Shown: in pieces, positions 51,507 through 60,706 of the stretch | How positions within the stretch are numbered: the stretch's first letter is position 1 | How the letters are laid out: each line of letters opens with the position of its first letter | NCBI RefSeq assembly: GCF_043641075.1 | Contig: NZ_JBHZRC010000001.1 | Span: 1,817,532-1,881,531 of the forward strand | Direction of reading: 5' to 3' | DNA from: Bacillus_BD oryzisoli_A | GTDB taxonomy: Bacteria; Bacillota; Bacilli; Bacillales; Cytobacillaceae | DNA length: 64,000 nucleotides | Program-made: the position numbers and the translations under genes | Notes under the pieces: generated by a model | Database searches by the model: none | What the model was told of the DNA's origin: nothing | The model's input: only the letters and a program-made list of their open reading frames with translations

Positions 51507-52625
51507 ATGAAAGTACTAATTATCTGGCGGCTGCTCACTGTTGGTGGAGTGAATGCCGGATGGAGAAATCGCGCAATCTATTTCAAAAAACATGGCATAG
51601 ATACTGAATTCTTATATACAACTGACCATGGAGGACTTCATATTATGGAGGATGTTGCTCCAGTCTATTTGACAAAGGACAAGAAGGAAATTGTAAAAAT
51701 TATTAAACAAGGTTCCTATGATGCAATTATTGTTGTAGATACAGCTGCTGCTTATAAGTGGATCCAAAAGGCAAACTATCAAGGTCCTGTCTTAATCGAG
51801 GCCCGTACACCCGAGCTAATCAAACTAATACCCCACTTGAAATCCTTTGAAGGAATAAATCCATTAACAATCATTGTACCATCACATTATCAAAAACGAT
51901 TAGTTTCCATATTAACGGATTCCATCCCACGTAATGTTATTTACAATGGTGTGGATACATCTTTCTTCCGACCATTACCTGCTGAAGAAGTGGATGTTAA
52001 AAGCAAGCCAACGCTGACTGACGGCAAAAAAGTAATTGGATGGATTGGTAGATTAGATAAACGGAAAAATTGGCCAATGCTAGTCGAGATTGCCAAACAG
52101 ATAAAAAATGAACGTAGTGATATTGAATTTTGGGTAATAGGCGGAGCACAAAGCATTCAACGCGAGGAATTTGCAAAAACCTGGGAGGAGGAGCAGCTTT
52201 CCGATATTATCAAGTGGTTCCCTGTCATTCCTTATCAGCAGATGCCTCATGTTTATGCAAAAATTCGCTCATCAGGTGGATGCACGTTAGCAACAACGAG
52301 GTCAGAATCCTTCGGAAACACCTTTATTGAATCAATGGTTTGCGGTGTGCCGGTTGTTGCCTCTAATATGATGCCTGTCACAGAGCTGGTTATTCATGGA
52401 GAAACCGGTCTTCTCTTTCGAGGACAAAATGTGCAGGATGCGATTAAACAAATCTATACTATTGTAGATAGCCCCCAACTACATCAAAGATTGTCCAATA
52501 CGGCCATACAGCACACTCAGGAAAAGTTTGATATCCAAGTAGTGGCTGATCAATATATCAATCTATTGAAAAGTTTAGTACCGGTCAATCATAAGAGTAT
52601 TGGCGAGGTGGATAACCATGATTGA
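51507..52625 (+). CDS. Family 4 glycosyltransferase
   Basis: A 372-residue GT-B fold glycosyltransferase. The C-terminal donor site has the E-x7-E motif in ESFGNTFIESMVCGVPVVAS, and VIGWIGRLDKRKNWPMLV starts the second Rossmann domain. It uses a nucleotide sugar, plausibly UDP-glucose or UDP-glucuronate made by the genes at 53642 and 54543. GAGGAG precedes the ATG at 51507; the earlier in-frame GTG (51498) overlaps that site. It overlaps the next gene by 8 bp, so the two are coupled. It resembles B. subtilis YtcC/CotSA-type coat transferases in general form only. Confidence 0.87.
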   Translation: MKVLIIWRLLTVGGVNAGWRNRAIYFKKHGIDTEFLYTTDHGGLHIMEDVAPVYLTKDKKEIVKIIKQGSYDAIIVVDTAAAYKWIQKANYQGPVLIEARTPELIKLIPHLKSFEGINPLTIIVPSHYQKRLVSILTDSIPRNVIYNGVDTSFFRPLPAEEVDVKSKPTLTDGKKVIGWIGRLDKRKNWPMLVEIAKQIKNERSDIEFWVIGGAQSIQREEFAKTWEEEQLSDIIKWFPVIPYQQMPHVYAKIRSSGGCTLATTRSESFGNTFIESMVCGVPVVASNMMPVTELVIHGETGLLFRGQNVQDAIKQIYTIVDSPQLHQRLSNTAIQHTQEKFDIQVVADQYINLLKSLVPVNHKSIGEVDNHD

Positions 52626-53397
52626 ACCAATTGCCTATCAGAAACAATTAGAGGGTAAATCCAATGCCCATTTAATTTCATTTAGTGATGGAAAGGATTA
52701 TGTCGTTAAATATTTTCAACAGGGGTTCGAAAAAACATTACCTAATGAATGGATCTCTTATTGCCTGGCACGTTACCTTGGTTTGCCTATCCCATTTGCA
52801 CGAATAATAGACATTCCGCAAAGCTTCTCTTCACAAATACCTGAACTGGCAGCAATGAACCACACCCCCCATCAATTTGCACTAACCTATATTCCTGATT
52901 GTTTAGATGGACACCAAGTTCTCAGAATACCCGAGATAACCAATTCAAATGAGCTGGCAAGTATCATTGTATTTGATTATTGGCTATATAACAGCGACAG
53001 AACGCGAAAAAATATCCTATTACAGGGTGAATCGGAAAATGCGTTCCGATTGTGGGCTATTGACCACGCAGAAGTATTCGGAACCTATAACTGGCAGCAG
53101 GATGAGCTTGAAAATCTGCCGACTGGCTTAATTAAAAGTGCTACGCATCAAATCATGGCTTCTTTTATTCCAGATGAGAAACAATTATTTGAACAAATAA
53201 ATATTATCCAAACCATTCCAACCTTTTTAATTGAAGAGATTGTGTCCATGATCCCTGACGAATGGATGGTTTCAAAAGAAGAAAAAAAAGCAATGGTCAA
53301 TTCATTGCTCGTTCGTCGAAAAAAAATCCTCCCAGACCTCATTCAAAAATTTGTTGATAAAATATATAGACCAATGCAGAATAATAATCCTTCATAA
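52618..53397 (+). CDS. HipA-like kinase-fold protein
   Basis: A 259-residue protein with HipA/PI3K-like kinase motifs: Lys31 in YVVKYF, the catalytic loop NSDRTRKN with Asp127 and Asn132, and the metal Asp149 in WAIDHAEVFG. These key residues are all present, so catalysis is plausible. It is not paired with a HipB antitoxin, so toxin-antitoxin function is unlikely. The start lies within the preceding glycosyltransferase gene; GAGGTGG precedes the ATG. Such stand-alone HipA-like kinases are common beside spore and glycan genes in Bacillus. The substrate is unknown. Confidence 0.78.
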   Translation: MIEPIAYQKQLEGKSNAHLISFSDGKDYVVKYFQQGFEKTLPNEWISYCLARYLGLPIPFARIIDIPQSFSSQIPELAAMNHTPHQFALTYIPDCLDGHQVLRIPEITNSNELASIIVFDYWLYNSDRTRKNILLQGESENAFRLWAIDHAEVFGTYNWQQDELENLPTGLIKSATHQIMASFIPDEKQLFEQINIIQTIPTFLIEEIVSMIPDEWMVSKEEKKAMVNSLLVRRKKILPDLIQKFVDKIYRPMQNNNPS

Positions 53398-53641
53398 AAA
53401 GTGATGTATACTCAGGGTTTTCGATGGTTATTTTGCTATTAGAAAACCCTCTACTTCATAATCGCTTCAATTGTTACAACAAAAAGTACAGCTCGGGACT
53501 ATATCTTGTTTACCATTTTTCGGACAAGTCCTCTCGTAAATCTAGATATCTTTCAAAATTTAGCATGATAGGCTACTAACGTGACCGGTACTTGTCTGAA
53601 TGCATATAAAGGAATAAGGAATATAGAAATGGGGGCAGCTT

Positions 53642-54541
53642 ATGAAAATTAAAAAAGCGATTATTCCAGCTGCTGGTCTTGGAACTCGTTTTTTACCGGC
53701 CACAAAGGCTCAGCCTAAAGAAATGCTGCCGATTGTTGATAAGCCTACTATTCAATATATCGTAGAAGAGGCGGTGGCTTCAGGAATAGAAGAAATTGTT
53801 ATCATCATCGGCAGAGGAAAAAGATCCATCGAGGATCATTTTGATAAATCCTATGAGCTTGAAGATGCCTTATTAAAGAAAAAGCAGCTTGCTAGATTAG
53901 AAGAAGTACAAAAAATTTCAAACCTGGCTAATATTTATTATGTCCGCCAAAAAGAAGCAAAAGGCCTAGGCCATGCCATTTTATGCGCAAAAAGCTTTAT
54001 TGGTGATGAGCCCTTCGCCGTATTGCTTGGCGATGATATAGTCAAGTCTGAAACACCGTGTTTAAAGCAAATGATTAATGTATTTGAATACTGTAACAGC
54101 TCATGTATTGCTGTCCAGGAAGTACCGGAAAACCAAGTTCATAAATATGGCATTATTAAGCCAAAGGGGACAAATATTGATCCAAATCTCTTCTACATTG
54201 ATTCATTAGTAGAAAAACCTCAAAGAGAAGCTGCACCCTCCAATTATGCGATTATGGGAAGATATGTATTAAGACCTGAAATCTTTGATATCTTGTCAAA
54301 GCTGCCAATCGGATATAATAATGAGCTGCAGCTAACAGATGCCATTAATGAACTGAATAAACAACAGGCTGTATTAGCCTATAACTTCGAAGGTTCACGC
54401 TATGATGTTGGTGATAAAATCGGGTTTATTAAAGCAACATTGGATTTCGCTTTACAGCGTGATGACATTAAGGAAGAAGTTCTTTCCTATTTAAAAATGA
54501 TTGCTGAAAAAGAGAATATGCTAAAGAAAGAGACTGATTGA
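53642..54541 (+). CDS. gtaB: UTP-glucose-1-phosphate uridylyltransferase
   Basis: A 299-residue nucleotidyltransferase that makes UDP-glucose from UTP and glucose 1-phosphate. The N-terminal motif AAGLGTRFLPATKAQPKEML is diagnostic, with the later EKPQREAAPSNYAIMGRYV and the C-terminal SRYDVGDKIGF. B. subtilis GtaB is the model. TGGGGGC precedes the ATG at 53642. It is 1 bp before the dehydrogenase gene, in one operon. A 244-bp gap separates it from the HipA-like gene; it holds only a weak hairpin near 53413-53450. Confidence 0.96.
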   Translation: MKIKKAIIPAAGLGTRFLPATKAQPKEMLPIVDKPTIQYIVEEAVASGIEEIVIIIGRGKRSIEDHFDKSYELEDALLKKKQLARLEEVQKISNLANIYYVRQKEAKGLGHAILCAKSFIGDEPFAVLLGDDIVKSETPCLKQMINVFEYCNSSCIAVQEVPENQVHKYGIIKPKGTNIDPNLFYIDSLVEKPQREAAPSNYAIMGRYVLRPEIFDILSKLPIGYNNELQLTDAINELNKQQAVLAYNFEGSRYDVGDKIGFIKATLDFALQRDDIKEEVLSYLKMIAEKENMLKKETD

Positions 54542-54542
54542 A

Positions 54543-55856
54543 ATGAAAATAGCCGTTTTGGGTACTGGTTATGTCGGTCTGTCAACTGGTGTTTGTTTAT
54601 CGGAAATTGGCCATCATGTTATGTGCATCGATATTGATGAACAAAAAATTAACAAGCTCCGTCAAGGAATTTCCCCTATATATGAACCTGGACTGGAGAG
54701 TCTGCTTTCAAAAAACAATGCCGCGGGAACACTGCAATTTACGACCTCCCATCAAGAAGGAATAAAAAACGCAGAAATCATCATCATTGCCGTAGGAACA
54801 CCACAGGGGGATGATGGTTCTGCTGACTTATCCTTTCTGGTGCAAGCTGCAAAAGACATTTCACCCCTTCTCAAACATGATGCCATAGTCGTGATCAAAA
54901 GTACCGTTCCGGTTGGTACAAATGATCTTGTCAAAAGCATAATTAGTAGTCATACAAACACCCCTTTTAAAATGGTTTCTAACCCTGAATTTTTAAGACA
55001 GGGTTCGGCTATAAAGGATACCATGAAGGCTGATCGAATTATCATCGGTGCTGAAGATAGTGCAGCCGCCTTGAAAATAAAAGAAATGTATCGTCCATTA
55101 AACGTTCCTATCCTTATGACCAATGTTAGAAGCGCAGAAATGATAAAATATGCTTCTAATGCATTTTTAGCAACTAAGATAAGCTTTATTAACGAAGTAG
55201 CGAATTTATGTGAAGCCGTAGGTGCAAATATTATCGATGTAGCTAATGGAATGGGGAAGGATAAACGTATCGGAGAAGCTTTTCTACAAGCGGGTATCGG
55301 ATATGGCGGCTCCTGCTTTCCAAAGGATGTGAAAGCCTTGCTTCATACAGCAGGCTTACATGGAGTCAATTTTTCCCTATTAAAAGAAACAATTGCCATC
55401 AATGATGCACAGCAAAAGCTACTATTCACAAAAGCCCGCATCAGACTAAATCAACTAAAAGATAAAAAAATTGCTATGCTCGGCCTTTCATTTAAGCCTG
55501 AAACAGATGATATGAGAGAAGCTCCTTCCATCAAAATCGCCCGTCTATTGAGTCAAGAGAAAGCAAAGGTTGTTGCTTATGACCCGGTAGCGAAGGAAAA
55601 TGCGAGGAGAATTTTAGGAGACACGATTGAATATGCTCGTTCAGTGGGTGAGGCAGTCGAAAATGCAGATGCAGTCTTTATTGTGACTGAGTGGAGTGAA
55701 TTTAAGCAATTGGATTTGTCAGAAGTCACAAAACAAATGAAGCAGCCGATTATTTTTGACGGCAGAAATTGCTTTAATGAGGATCAAATTAGAGCGTGTT
55801 CAAAGATTGAATATTACCCTGTTGGAAAGCCGTCTATTGTGATTGGGTTAGAATAG
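54543..55856 (+). CDS. UDP-glucose 6-dehydrogenase
   Basis: A 437-residue NAD-dependent enzyme that oxidises UDP-glucose to UDP-glucuronate. The Rossmann start is MKIAVLGTGYVGLSTGVCL, and the catalytic Cys is in GIGYGGSCFPKDVKAL. The C-terminal domain contains LGLSFKPETDDMREAPS. The substrate comes from gtaB directly upstream. It resembles B. subtilis TuaD/YtcA/Ugd, which supply teichuronic acid or spore-coat glycans. A strong terminator follows. Confidence 0.96.
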   Translation: MKIAVLGTGYVGLSTGVCLSEIGHHVMCIDIDEQKINKLRQGISPIYEPGLESLLSKNNAAGTLQFTTSHQEGIKNAEIIIIAVGTPQGDDGSADLSFLVQAAKDISPLLKHDAIVVIKSTVPVGTNDLVKSIISSHTNTPFKMVSNPEFLRQGSAIKDTMKADRIIIGAEDSAAALKIKEMYRPLNVPILMTNVRSAEMIKYASNAFLATKISFINEVANLCEAVGANIIDVANGMGKDKRIGEAFLQAGIGYGGSCFPKDVKALLHTAGLHGVNFSLLKETIAINDAQQKLLFTKARIRLNQLKDKKIAMLGLSFKPETDDMREAPSIKIARLLSQEKAKVVAYDPVAKENARRILGDTIEYARSVGEAVENADAVFIVTEWSEFKQLDLSEVTKQMKQPIIFDGRNCFNEDQIRACSKIEYYPVGKPSIVIGLE

Positions 55857-55879
55857 AATTTAACTAATCATATAGTTAT

Positions 55880-55919
55880 AAAAGCGAATCGTTCAATAAG
55901 AACGGTTCGCTTTTTTTAT
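55880..55919. terminator. Terminator between ugd and gntP
   Basis: Stem AAAGCGAATCGTTC / GAACGGTTCGCTTT (one G-T pair) with a 5-base loop and a long T run, between convergent genes. Confidence 0.92.
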
Positions 55920-55929
55920 TGATAAAGTA

Positions 55930-57249
55930 TTAAATAAACATATCAAGTATCAATACACCAGCAAGTCCAACTAGGGAAATAATCGTTACCATGATGGACC
56001 ATGTTTTAATCGTTTTTCCAATTGTAAGATTAAAATATTCTTTATAAATCCAGAAACCAGCATCATTAACATGTGAAAAGGTAACGCTTCCAGCACCGGC
56101 CGCTAAAACCATTAGCTCTGGACTTGCACCAGTAGCTGCTACAAGAGGTGCAGCAATCCCTGCTGCTGTCATCCCTGCTACTGTTGCAGAACCGACTGCG
56201 ATCCTTAGAATTGCAGCAATCAACCAGGTAAGTAACAACGGCGAAAGAGACGAGCCTGCCATGATATCGGAAATATATTTATCAATATGGCTGTCAATTA
56301 GTACTTGTTTGAACGCACCACCAGCCGCAATGATTAATAGTATCATTGCAATTCCACTTACAGCCTCACTAAGAGAATTCATAATTTCCGGCATTTTTTT
56401 ACCAAGATTTAAACCAAAGGTAAAAATAGCTACTAAAACTGAAATGACAAGAGCCACATTCGCATTACCAATAAAATTAGTCACCGACGCAATTGCTGAT
56501 TCAGGAGCAAATATTTCTACAATTGCCTGTATGGCGATTAAAATGACAGGTAAAAGAGCAGTTAAAAGACTGATTCCGAACTTTGGCAGTTCTTCTTCTT
56601 TAAACTCCTTAGGATTAAATAGGCCTTTTGGAATTTCAATTTCCAATGCTTCTTTCTTAAAAATCTTTGTATATACTGGACCCGCAAGAATAAATGCAGG
56701 AATAGCAATGATGATTCCTAAGATCATTGTTAAACCAATATTTGCACCAAACACATCTGCAACTGCAGTTGGACCCGGGTGCGGAGGTACAAATCCGTGC
56801 ATCGTAATTAGAGCAGCAATTACCGGCATCCCGATATATAGTACGGGTACTCCAGCTGCTGTAGCAATTGTAAACACTAATGGAATTAAAACAACAACCC
56901 CAGTTTCAAAGAATAAAGCAATTCCAACAACAGCAGCAGTGATAACTGCAGCCAGTTGAATTCTTTTTTCTCCAAATGCTTTTATCAATGTTGTCGCGAT
57001 ACGCTGTGCACCGCCAGAATCGGTCATTAACTTACCTAGTATAGCACCAAAAATAATGATCATCGTAAGATGGCCAAGTGTTCCGCCTAAACCAGCTTCA
57101 ACTGAATCAATTGCCTCAATGGGTGTCATTCCTTCTAGAATTCCTACCACTAAAGCAACGAGAATTAATGATACGAAAGCGTTTAATTTAAATCCCATCA
57201 TTAACACTAACAATATAGCAACGCCTATTGTGACTGAGATAATTGGCAT
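55930..57249 (-). CDS. GntP family gluconate/sugar-acid permease
   Basis: A 439-residue H+-coupled permease with about 12 membrane segments of the GntP family (ETGVVVLIPLVFTIA and HGFVPPHPGPTAVAD are diagnostic). GntP members import gluconate and, in catabolic clusters with DUF1537 kinases, tetronates such as threonate or erythronate. AAGAGGAAGAGGA precedes the ATG at 57249. It is downstream of the kinase gene, separated by 183 bp holding a long inverted repeat. Confidence 0.92.
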   Translation of the reverse strand: MPIISVTIGVAILLVLMMGFKLNAFVSLILVALVVGILEGMTPIEAIDSVEAGLGGTLGHLTMIIIFGAILGKLMTDSGGAQRIATTLIKAFGEKRIQLAAVITAAVVGIALFFETGVVVLIPLVFTIATAAGVPVLYIGMPVIAALITMHGFVPPHPGPTAVADVFGANIGLTMILGIIIAIPAFILAGPVYTKIFKKEALEIEIPKGLFNPKEFKEEELPKFGISLLTALLPVILIAIQAIVEIFAPESAIASVTNFIGNANVALVISVLVAIFTFGLNLGKKMPEIMNSLSEAVSGIAMILLIIAAGGAFKQVLIDSHIDKYISDIMAGSSLSPLLLTWLIAAILRIAVGSATVAGMTAAGIAAPLVAATGASPELMVLAAGAGSVTFSHVNDAGFWIYKEYFNLTIGKTIKTWSIMVTIISLVGLAGVLILDMFI

Positions 57250-57290
57250 AGTAATCCTCTTCCTCTTTTAATATAAATAGAATAGATGAT

Positions 57291-57405
57291 ACGGCTAACC
57301 CCTATTGGTGTCTGACTCCAATAAAGAAATTTTCATCTTGAAGCTAGGTAATGTCCATGCTGTAAATTTTCTTTGAGCTCAAGACACCCTCAAAGGGTTA
57401 GCCGT
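57291..57405. repeat. 115-bp imperfect inverted repeat between otnK-like and gntP genes
   Basis: The arms pair in three blocks: ACGGCTAACCC (57291-57301) with GGGTTAGCCGT (57395-57405), GGTGTCT (57307-57313) with AGACACC (57382-57388), and AAAGAAATTT (57323-57332) with AAATTTTCTTT (57364-57374, one bulge). It could be an intercistronic RNA structure or a small MITE-like element. I see no flanking target-site duplication and no coding potential. Confidence 0.6.
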
Positions 57406-57432
57406 TTTTCCCCAGATATGACGAAATCGTGT

Positions 57433-58869
57433 TTATTTCTTGCTTAACATTTCAACTACTTCTCTTAAATCTGTCTTTGTTCCTACATTCCCTGGAAAAA
57501 TCACATAGGCCATACCAGGAAATTTGCTTTCAGTTCCAGTGGTCCAAACTGGAATTCCGGGTCTGACTTGTCCTGCTACTGTTGCTCTTTGAACTTCTAG
57601 TCCCTTTGTTCCGATATCGCTTGATGTAATTCCACCTTTGGCGATAATAAAGTTTGGTTTTACCTCTAATCTCTGCACGATGCTTGTTACAGCATCAGAA
57701 ATTTGAACGGATAACTTTAATTCTTCTTCCTTCTTATTTTCGCCAAGGTCAAGTCTTTCACGTCTTGTATAAACTGCTACGTTCTTGCCTTCGCAAATCA
57801 AACCATTCGTTTCTTGAACAACTCTATCAAGTTCATGTTCGAACGCTTGAGGGTCTAATACGAGATGTACATTAAACTCAATAAACTCAAGGGCATCGGA
57901 TTTTTTCAGTTCTTCTAATTGTTCTGTTGTTTTTTTAACGTGTGACCCAACAATGACTAAACCACCATGATTGGAATCTTCACTTACAAGCTCTTCTCTT
58001 GTTAATAATGCCTTGTCCGTAACACCGCCAATTACTTTCGTAAGTGCTGCTGCGCTTCGGAACATAAAGTTCTTTCCTTTATTCATAGCCCTAACTAAAG
58101 CAATGACAAATATTTTCACATCCACATAGTCCACTGCGTTCACAATGACTTTATTAAAGTTTTCCACTTCTAGTAATTGTTGTTCAATTGTTTCAATATC
58201 AAGGTTACGCAGACTTTCAAGTGTGATGTATGTCATGTCCGCTGCTTTATATTCACCCTGTGATTTTTCTTCTGCATATTCCCCCAAGTGGGATCTTGTA
58301 TATCCAAACGTACGGTCCTTAGCAAATTCAGTCTCACCTGCAGGAACTAAATACTCATCCATTTGTACATAATGTACATTATCAATTGTGAAGCGGCCCC
58401 CTTCTTTAAAGAAAGGAATAATGACTTCACCGTCAAACCTATTATTTGAGCTTGCTTCAACTGTTTCCTTCAAAACCTTAGTTTCAAGTGGATAGTGTCC
58501 TCTTAAGGTAGAATCCCCACGGCTGATGATAGTGAAATCCTGATTGTTTTTCTTAGCTACTCTCACGATATTGGCTGCTATTTCCTGGTGTGCCTTTTCT
58601 GTCTCATCAGTAGTAAACCCGCGGGAGTTTGTCAAAATAAAAAACATGGAGTTTTCCTCAGCAAATCCTTTCTCAAGACTGTCCTCAGACCAATCAGTAT
58701 ATACGGAAATACCATGAACAGTTTGGACTCCTGTTGGGTCATCATCAAGTACAATAATCTTTTTATTAAGAGCCTGAAGCTGTTTTTCAATCAATTGATC
58801 TACTTCACTTATTTCCACAGGCTTTATATGACTAAATGCTTCTTCAATTAATCTTTTATTTTCATTCAT
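57433..58869 (-). CDS. otnK: Four-carbon acid sugar kinase family protein (DUF1537), OtnK-like
   Basis: A 478-residue kinase of the four-carbon acid sugar (DUF1537) family, which phosphorylates 3-oxo-tetronates or related acids. The substrate domain has LDDDPTGVQT and SRGDSTLRGHYPLE; the C-terminal nucleotide domain has AKGGITSSDIGT and FPGNVGTK. Such kinases act between a dehydrogenase and an aldolase. It starts 3 bp after the stop codon of the dehydrogenase gene, so both are cotranscribed. The exact sugar acid is not known from sequence. Confidence 0.9.
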   Translation of the reverse strand: MNENKRLIEEAFSHIKPVEISEVDQLIEKQLQALNKKIIVLDDDPTGVQTVHGISVYTDWSEDSLEKGFAEENSMFFILTNSRGFTTDETEKAHQEIAANIVRVAKKNNQDFTIISRGDSTLRGHYPLETKVLKETVEASSNNRFDGEVIIPFFKEGGRFTIDNVHYVQMDEYLVPAGETEFAKDRTFGYTRSHLGEYAEEKSQGEYKAADMTYITLESLRNLDIETIEQQLLEVENFNKVIVNAVDYVDVKIFVIALVRAMNKGKNFMFRSAAALTKVIGGVTDKALLTREELVSEDSNHGGLVIVGSHVKKTTEQLEELKKSDALEFIEFNVHLVLDPQAFEHELDRVVQETNGLICEGKNVAVYTRRERLDLGENKKEEELKLSVQISDAVTSIVQRLEVKPNFIIAKGGITSSDIGTKGLEVQRATVAGQVRPGIPVWTTGTESKFPGMAYVIFPGNVGTKTDLREVVEMLSKK

Positions 58870-58872
58870 CGC

Positions 58873-59766
58873 TTAGGCCTTCTTTACTTCAACATTCGCT
58901 AGTTTTTCATAATATTGAACAATGCCGCCATGATCATCCATAATTTTCCCATCAGCCTTTAGTGCATGGAAAATTTCAAGAAGATGACTTGATAATGGAA
59001 GCGGAACATCAATATCATGTGCGGTATCCATAACATTCGTAATATCCTTCATATTGATTGCCATTGTACCGCCTGGAACAAAGTTTCTTTCCAAAATTAG
59101 TGGTACCTTCGCATCAAGAACAGCACTTCCAGCAAGTCCGCCTCTAATAGCTTCATACATTTTTTCAATATTGATTCCTGCCTTTGCCGCTAATACTAAT
59201 GCTTCAGACATTGCAGCAATGTTAAGGTTTACAATAATTTGATTGGCTAATTTTGCTGTAACACCGCAGCCGCTGTCACCAACTAATGTAACGGCCTTCC
59301 CCATATCATATAGCACAGGCTTCGCACTTTCGAAAAACTCTTCCTTACCGCCAACCATAATGGCCAATGTTCCGTTGATGGCTCCTGGCTCTCCTCCGCT
59401 TACAGGTGCATCTAAGAATCCAACGCCCTTTTTCGCTGCTTCTTCAGCTAGTTGTTTTGAAACGGTTGGTGTGATTGAACTCATATCAATAATGATAGAA
59501 CCCTCTTTTGCACCTGCTAAAATACCATTTTCATCTAAAACAACGCTTTGTACATGCTTTGATGCAGGTAGCATTGTAATGATTATTTCACTATTTTCAG
59601 CTACTTCCTTAGCCGTTTGAGCAGCTGTTGCACCGGCTTCTACCAATGTCTTTACTGCTTCCTGATTTAGGTCAGTAACCGTTAATATATGCCCAGCCTT
59701 AATAAGATTTAATGACATAGGTTTCCCCATAATTCCTAGTCCGATAAAGCCTATTTTTCTTGCCAT
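58873..59766 (-). CDS. 3-hydroxyacid dehydrogenase, GarR/LtnD-type
   Basis: A 297-residue NAD(P)-dependent beta-hydroxyacid dehydrogenase. The nucleotide motif is GFIGLGIMGKPMSLNL, the substrate loop DAPVSGGEPGA, and the catalytic Lys lies in GVTAKLANQIIV. The relatives are tartronate semialdehyde reductase and the L-threonate/D-erythronate dehydrogenases (LtnD/DenD). Because of the adjacent DUF1537 kinase, oxidation of a four-carbon sugar acid is more likely. AGGGGG precedes the ATG. The TGTATACA sites upstream suggest control by the GntR protein. Confidence 0.9.
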   Translation of the reverse strand: MARKIGFIGLGIMGKPMSLNLIKAGHILTVTDLNQEAVKTLVEAGATAAQTAKEVAENSEIIITMLPASKHVQSVVLDENGILAGAKEGSIIIDMSSITPTVSKQLAEEAAKKGVGFLDAPVSGGEPGAINGTLAIMVGGKEEFFESAKPVLYDMGKAVTLVGDSGCGVTAKLANQIIVNLNIAAMSEALVLAAKAGINIEKMYEAIRGGLAGSAVLDAKVPLILERNFVPGGTMAINMKDITNVMDTAHDIDVPLPLSSHLLEIFHALKADGKIMDDHGGIVQYYEKLANVEVKKA

Positions 59767-59885
59767 GTTGTTTCCCCCTAGCTAGTTAAATAGATTAATG
59801 TTTTAAGAGTTGGACCGCCTTAGAAAGCTATCCAATATTTTATAATTTCTGTAAGCAATCGCTTACAACTTGTTTACAAAAATTA

Positions 59886-59937
59886 TTGTATACTAATTTT
59901 TATTTTTTGTATACATTTTTTCGTATTTTTGTATACA
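59886..59937. promoter_or_regulatory. Three TGTATAC operators between dehydrogenase and GntR genes
   Basis: TGTATAC or TGTATACA occurs at 59887-59893, 59908-59915 and 59930-59937, starting 21 and 22 bp apart, close to two helical turns. They lie in the divergent promoter region of the dehydrogenase and GntR genes. The same motif occurs upstream of the aldolase. Binding of the GntR protein is inferred. Confidence 0.75.
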
Positions 59938-60019
59938 TTTTTTATTATTTTGTACTCGGGTGTATTTTTTCTGTTTATTTGGTACTATATAGATTAGGAT
60001 GAATATTGAGGTGAATTTT

Positions 60020-60643
60020 GTGCTTGAAAGTAATGGCTCCCGTCCAGCTTACCATCAATGCTATGAAGTCCTTAGGGATCGAATATTAACAGGTGAAATT
60101 CCGGGCGGTACAAAAATTGTAGAAGAAAAGCTTGCAGCTGAATTAGGTGTAAGCAGAACCCCCATACGGGAATCTATACGGAAATTAGAAAATGAAGGAT
60201 TAATCGTAAAGAAAAAAGTCGTTAAGCCAACTGAAAAGGATTTACGCAATATGTTCCAGGTTCGGATTCTCCTTGAAGGGTATTCGGCAAAATGTGCTGC
60301 CACCTTCTTAAAAGATAAAGAAATAGAGAAGCTCTATGAATATGTTAAGATTGGAAAAACTGGAACAAAAGAAGAAATCATGAATGCTAACGAGCGTTTC
60401 CATAATGACATTGTAAGTGCCAGCAATAACCCCGTTATGATCGATATTATTGATCGAATGCAGGCCATAATTTATCTATTTAGAAAAACAGTTGTTATTT
60501 ATAATCGCCCTCATTTGATCGAAGAGCATGAAGAAATTTATCATGCTATTCTTGCGAGGGATGGTGAAACAGCAGAATCACTGATGAAAAAGCATTTGGA
60601 GACTGATTTAAACTTTTACCTTCATGTCATTAGTAACCAATAA
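60020..60643 (+). CDS. GntR (FCD/FadR subfamily) transcriptional regulator
   Basis: A 207-residue repressor-type regulator. The winged helix-turn-helix covers residues 1-70 (KLAAELGVSRTPIRESIRKLENEGLIV) and the all-helical FCD effector domain the rest, with likely metal/ligand residues in ERFHNDIVSAS and a late H (EEHEEIYHAI). The ATG at 59999 abuts a poor site, whereas GAGGTG precedes the GTG at 60020, so the GTG start is used. It is divergent from the sugar-acid operon and probably represses it until the sugar acid binds. Confidence 0.9.
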   Translation: MLESNGSRPAYHQCYEVLRDRILTGEIPGGTKIVEEKLAAELGVSRTPIRESIRKLENEGLIVKKKVVKPTEKDLRNMFQVRILLEGYSAKCAATFLKDKEIEKLYEYVKIGKTGTKEEIMNANERFHNDIVSASNNPVMIDIIDRMQAIIYLFRKTVVIYNRPHLIEEHEEIYHAILARDGETAESLMKKHLETDLNFYLHVISNQ

Positions 60644-60661
60644 TTACGTTAAATTTTTATA

Positions 60662-60706
60662 AAAAAAATGCACAGGAGATTTCATAAGAAGTCGCCTGTG
60701 CATTTT
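60662..60706. terminator. Bidirectional terminator
   Basis: Stem AAAATGCACAGG / CCTGTGCATTTT, with an 18-base interior, A and T runs on both sides, between gntR and the convergent aldolase gene. Confidence 0.9.

Noticed and set aside
52618..53397. Toxin-antitoxin system based on the HipA-like protein
   Set aside because: No HipB-type helix-turn-helix partner is adjacent; it is embedded in a glycan-type operon.
53580..53640. Sigma-K promoter before gtaB (AC then CATATAAAG)
   Set aside because: The last part of the -10 (TA) is not matched, so the support is too weak.
56261..56959. 232-codon plus-strand frame opposite gntP
   Set aside because: It mirrors codon bias of a hydrophobic permease; no start signal and low-complexity Ile/Ala/Thr composition.
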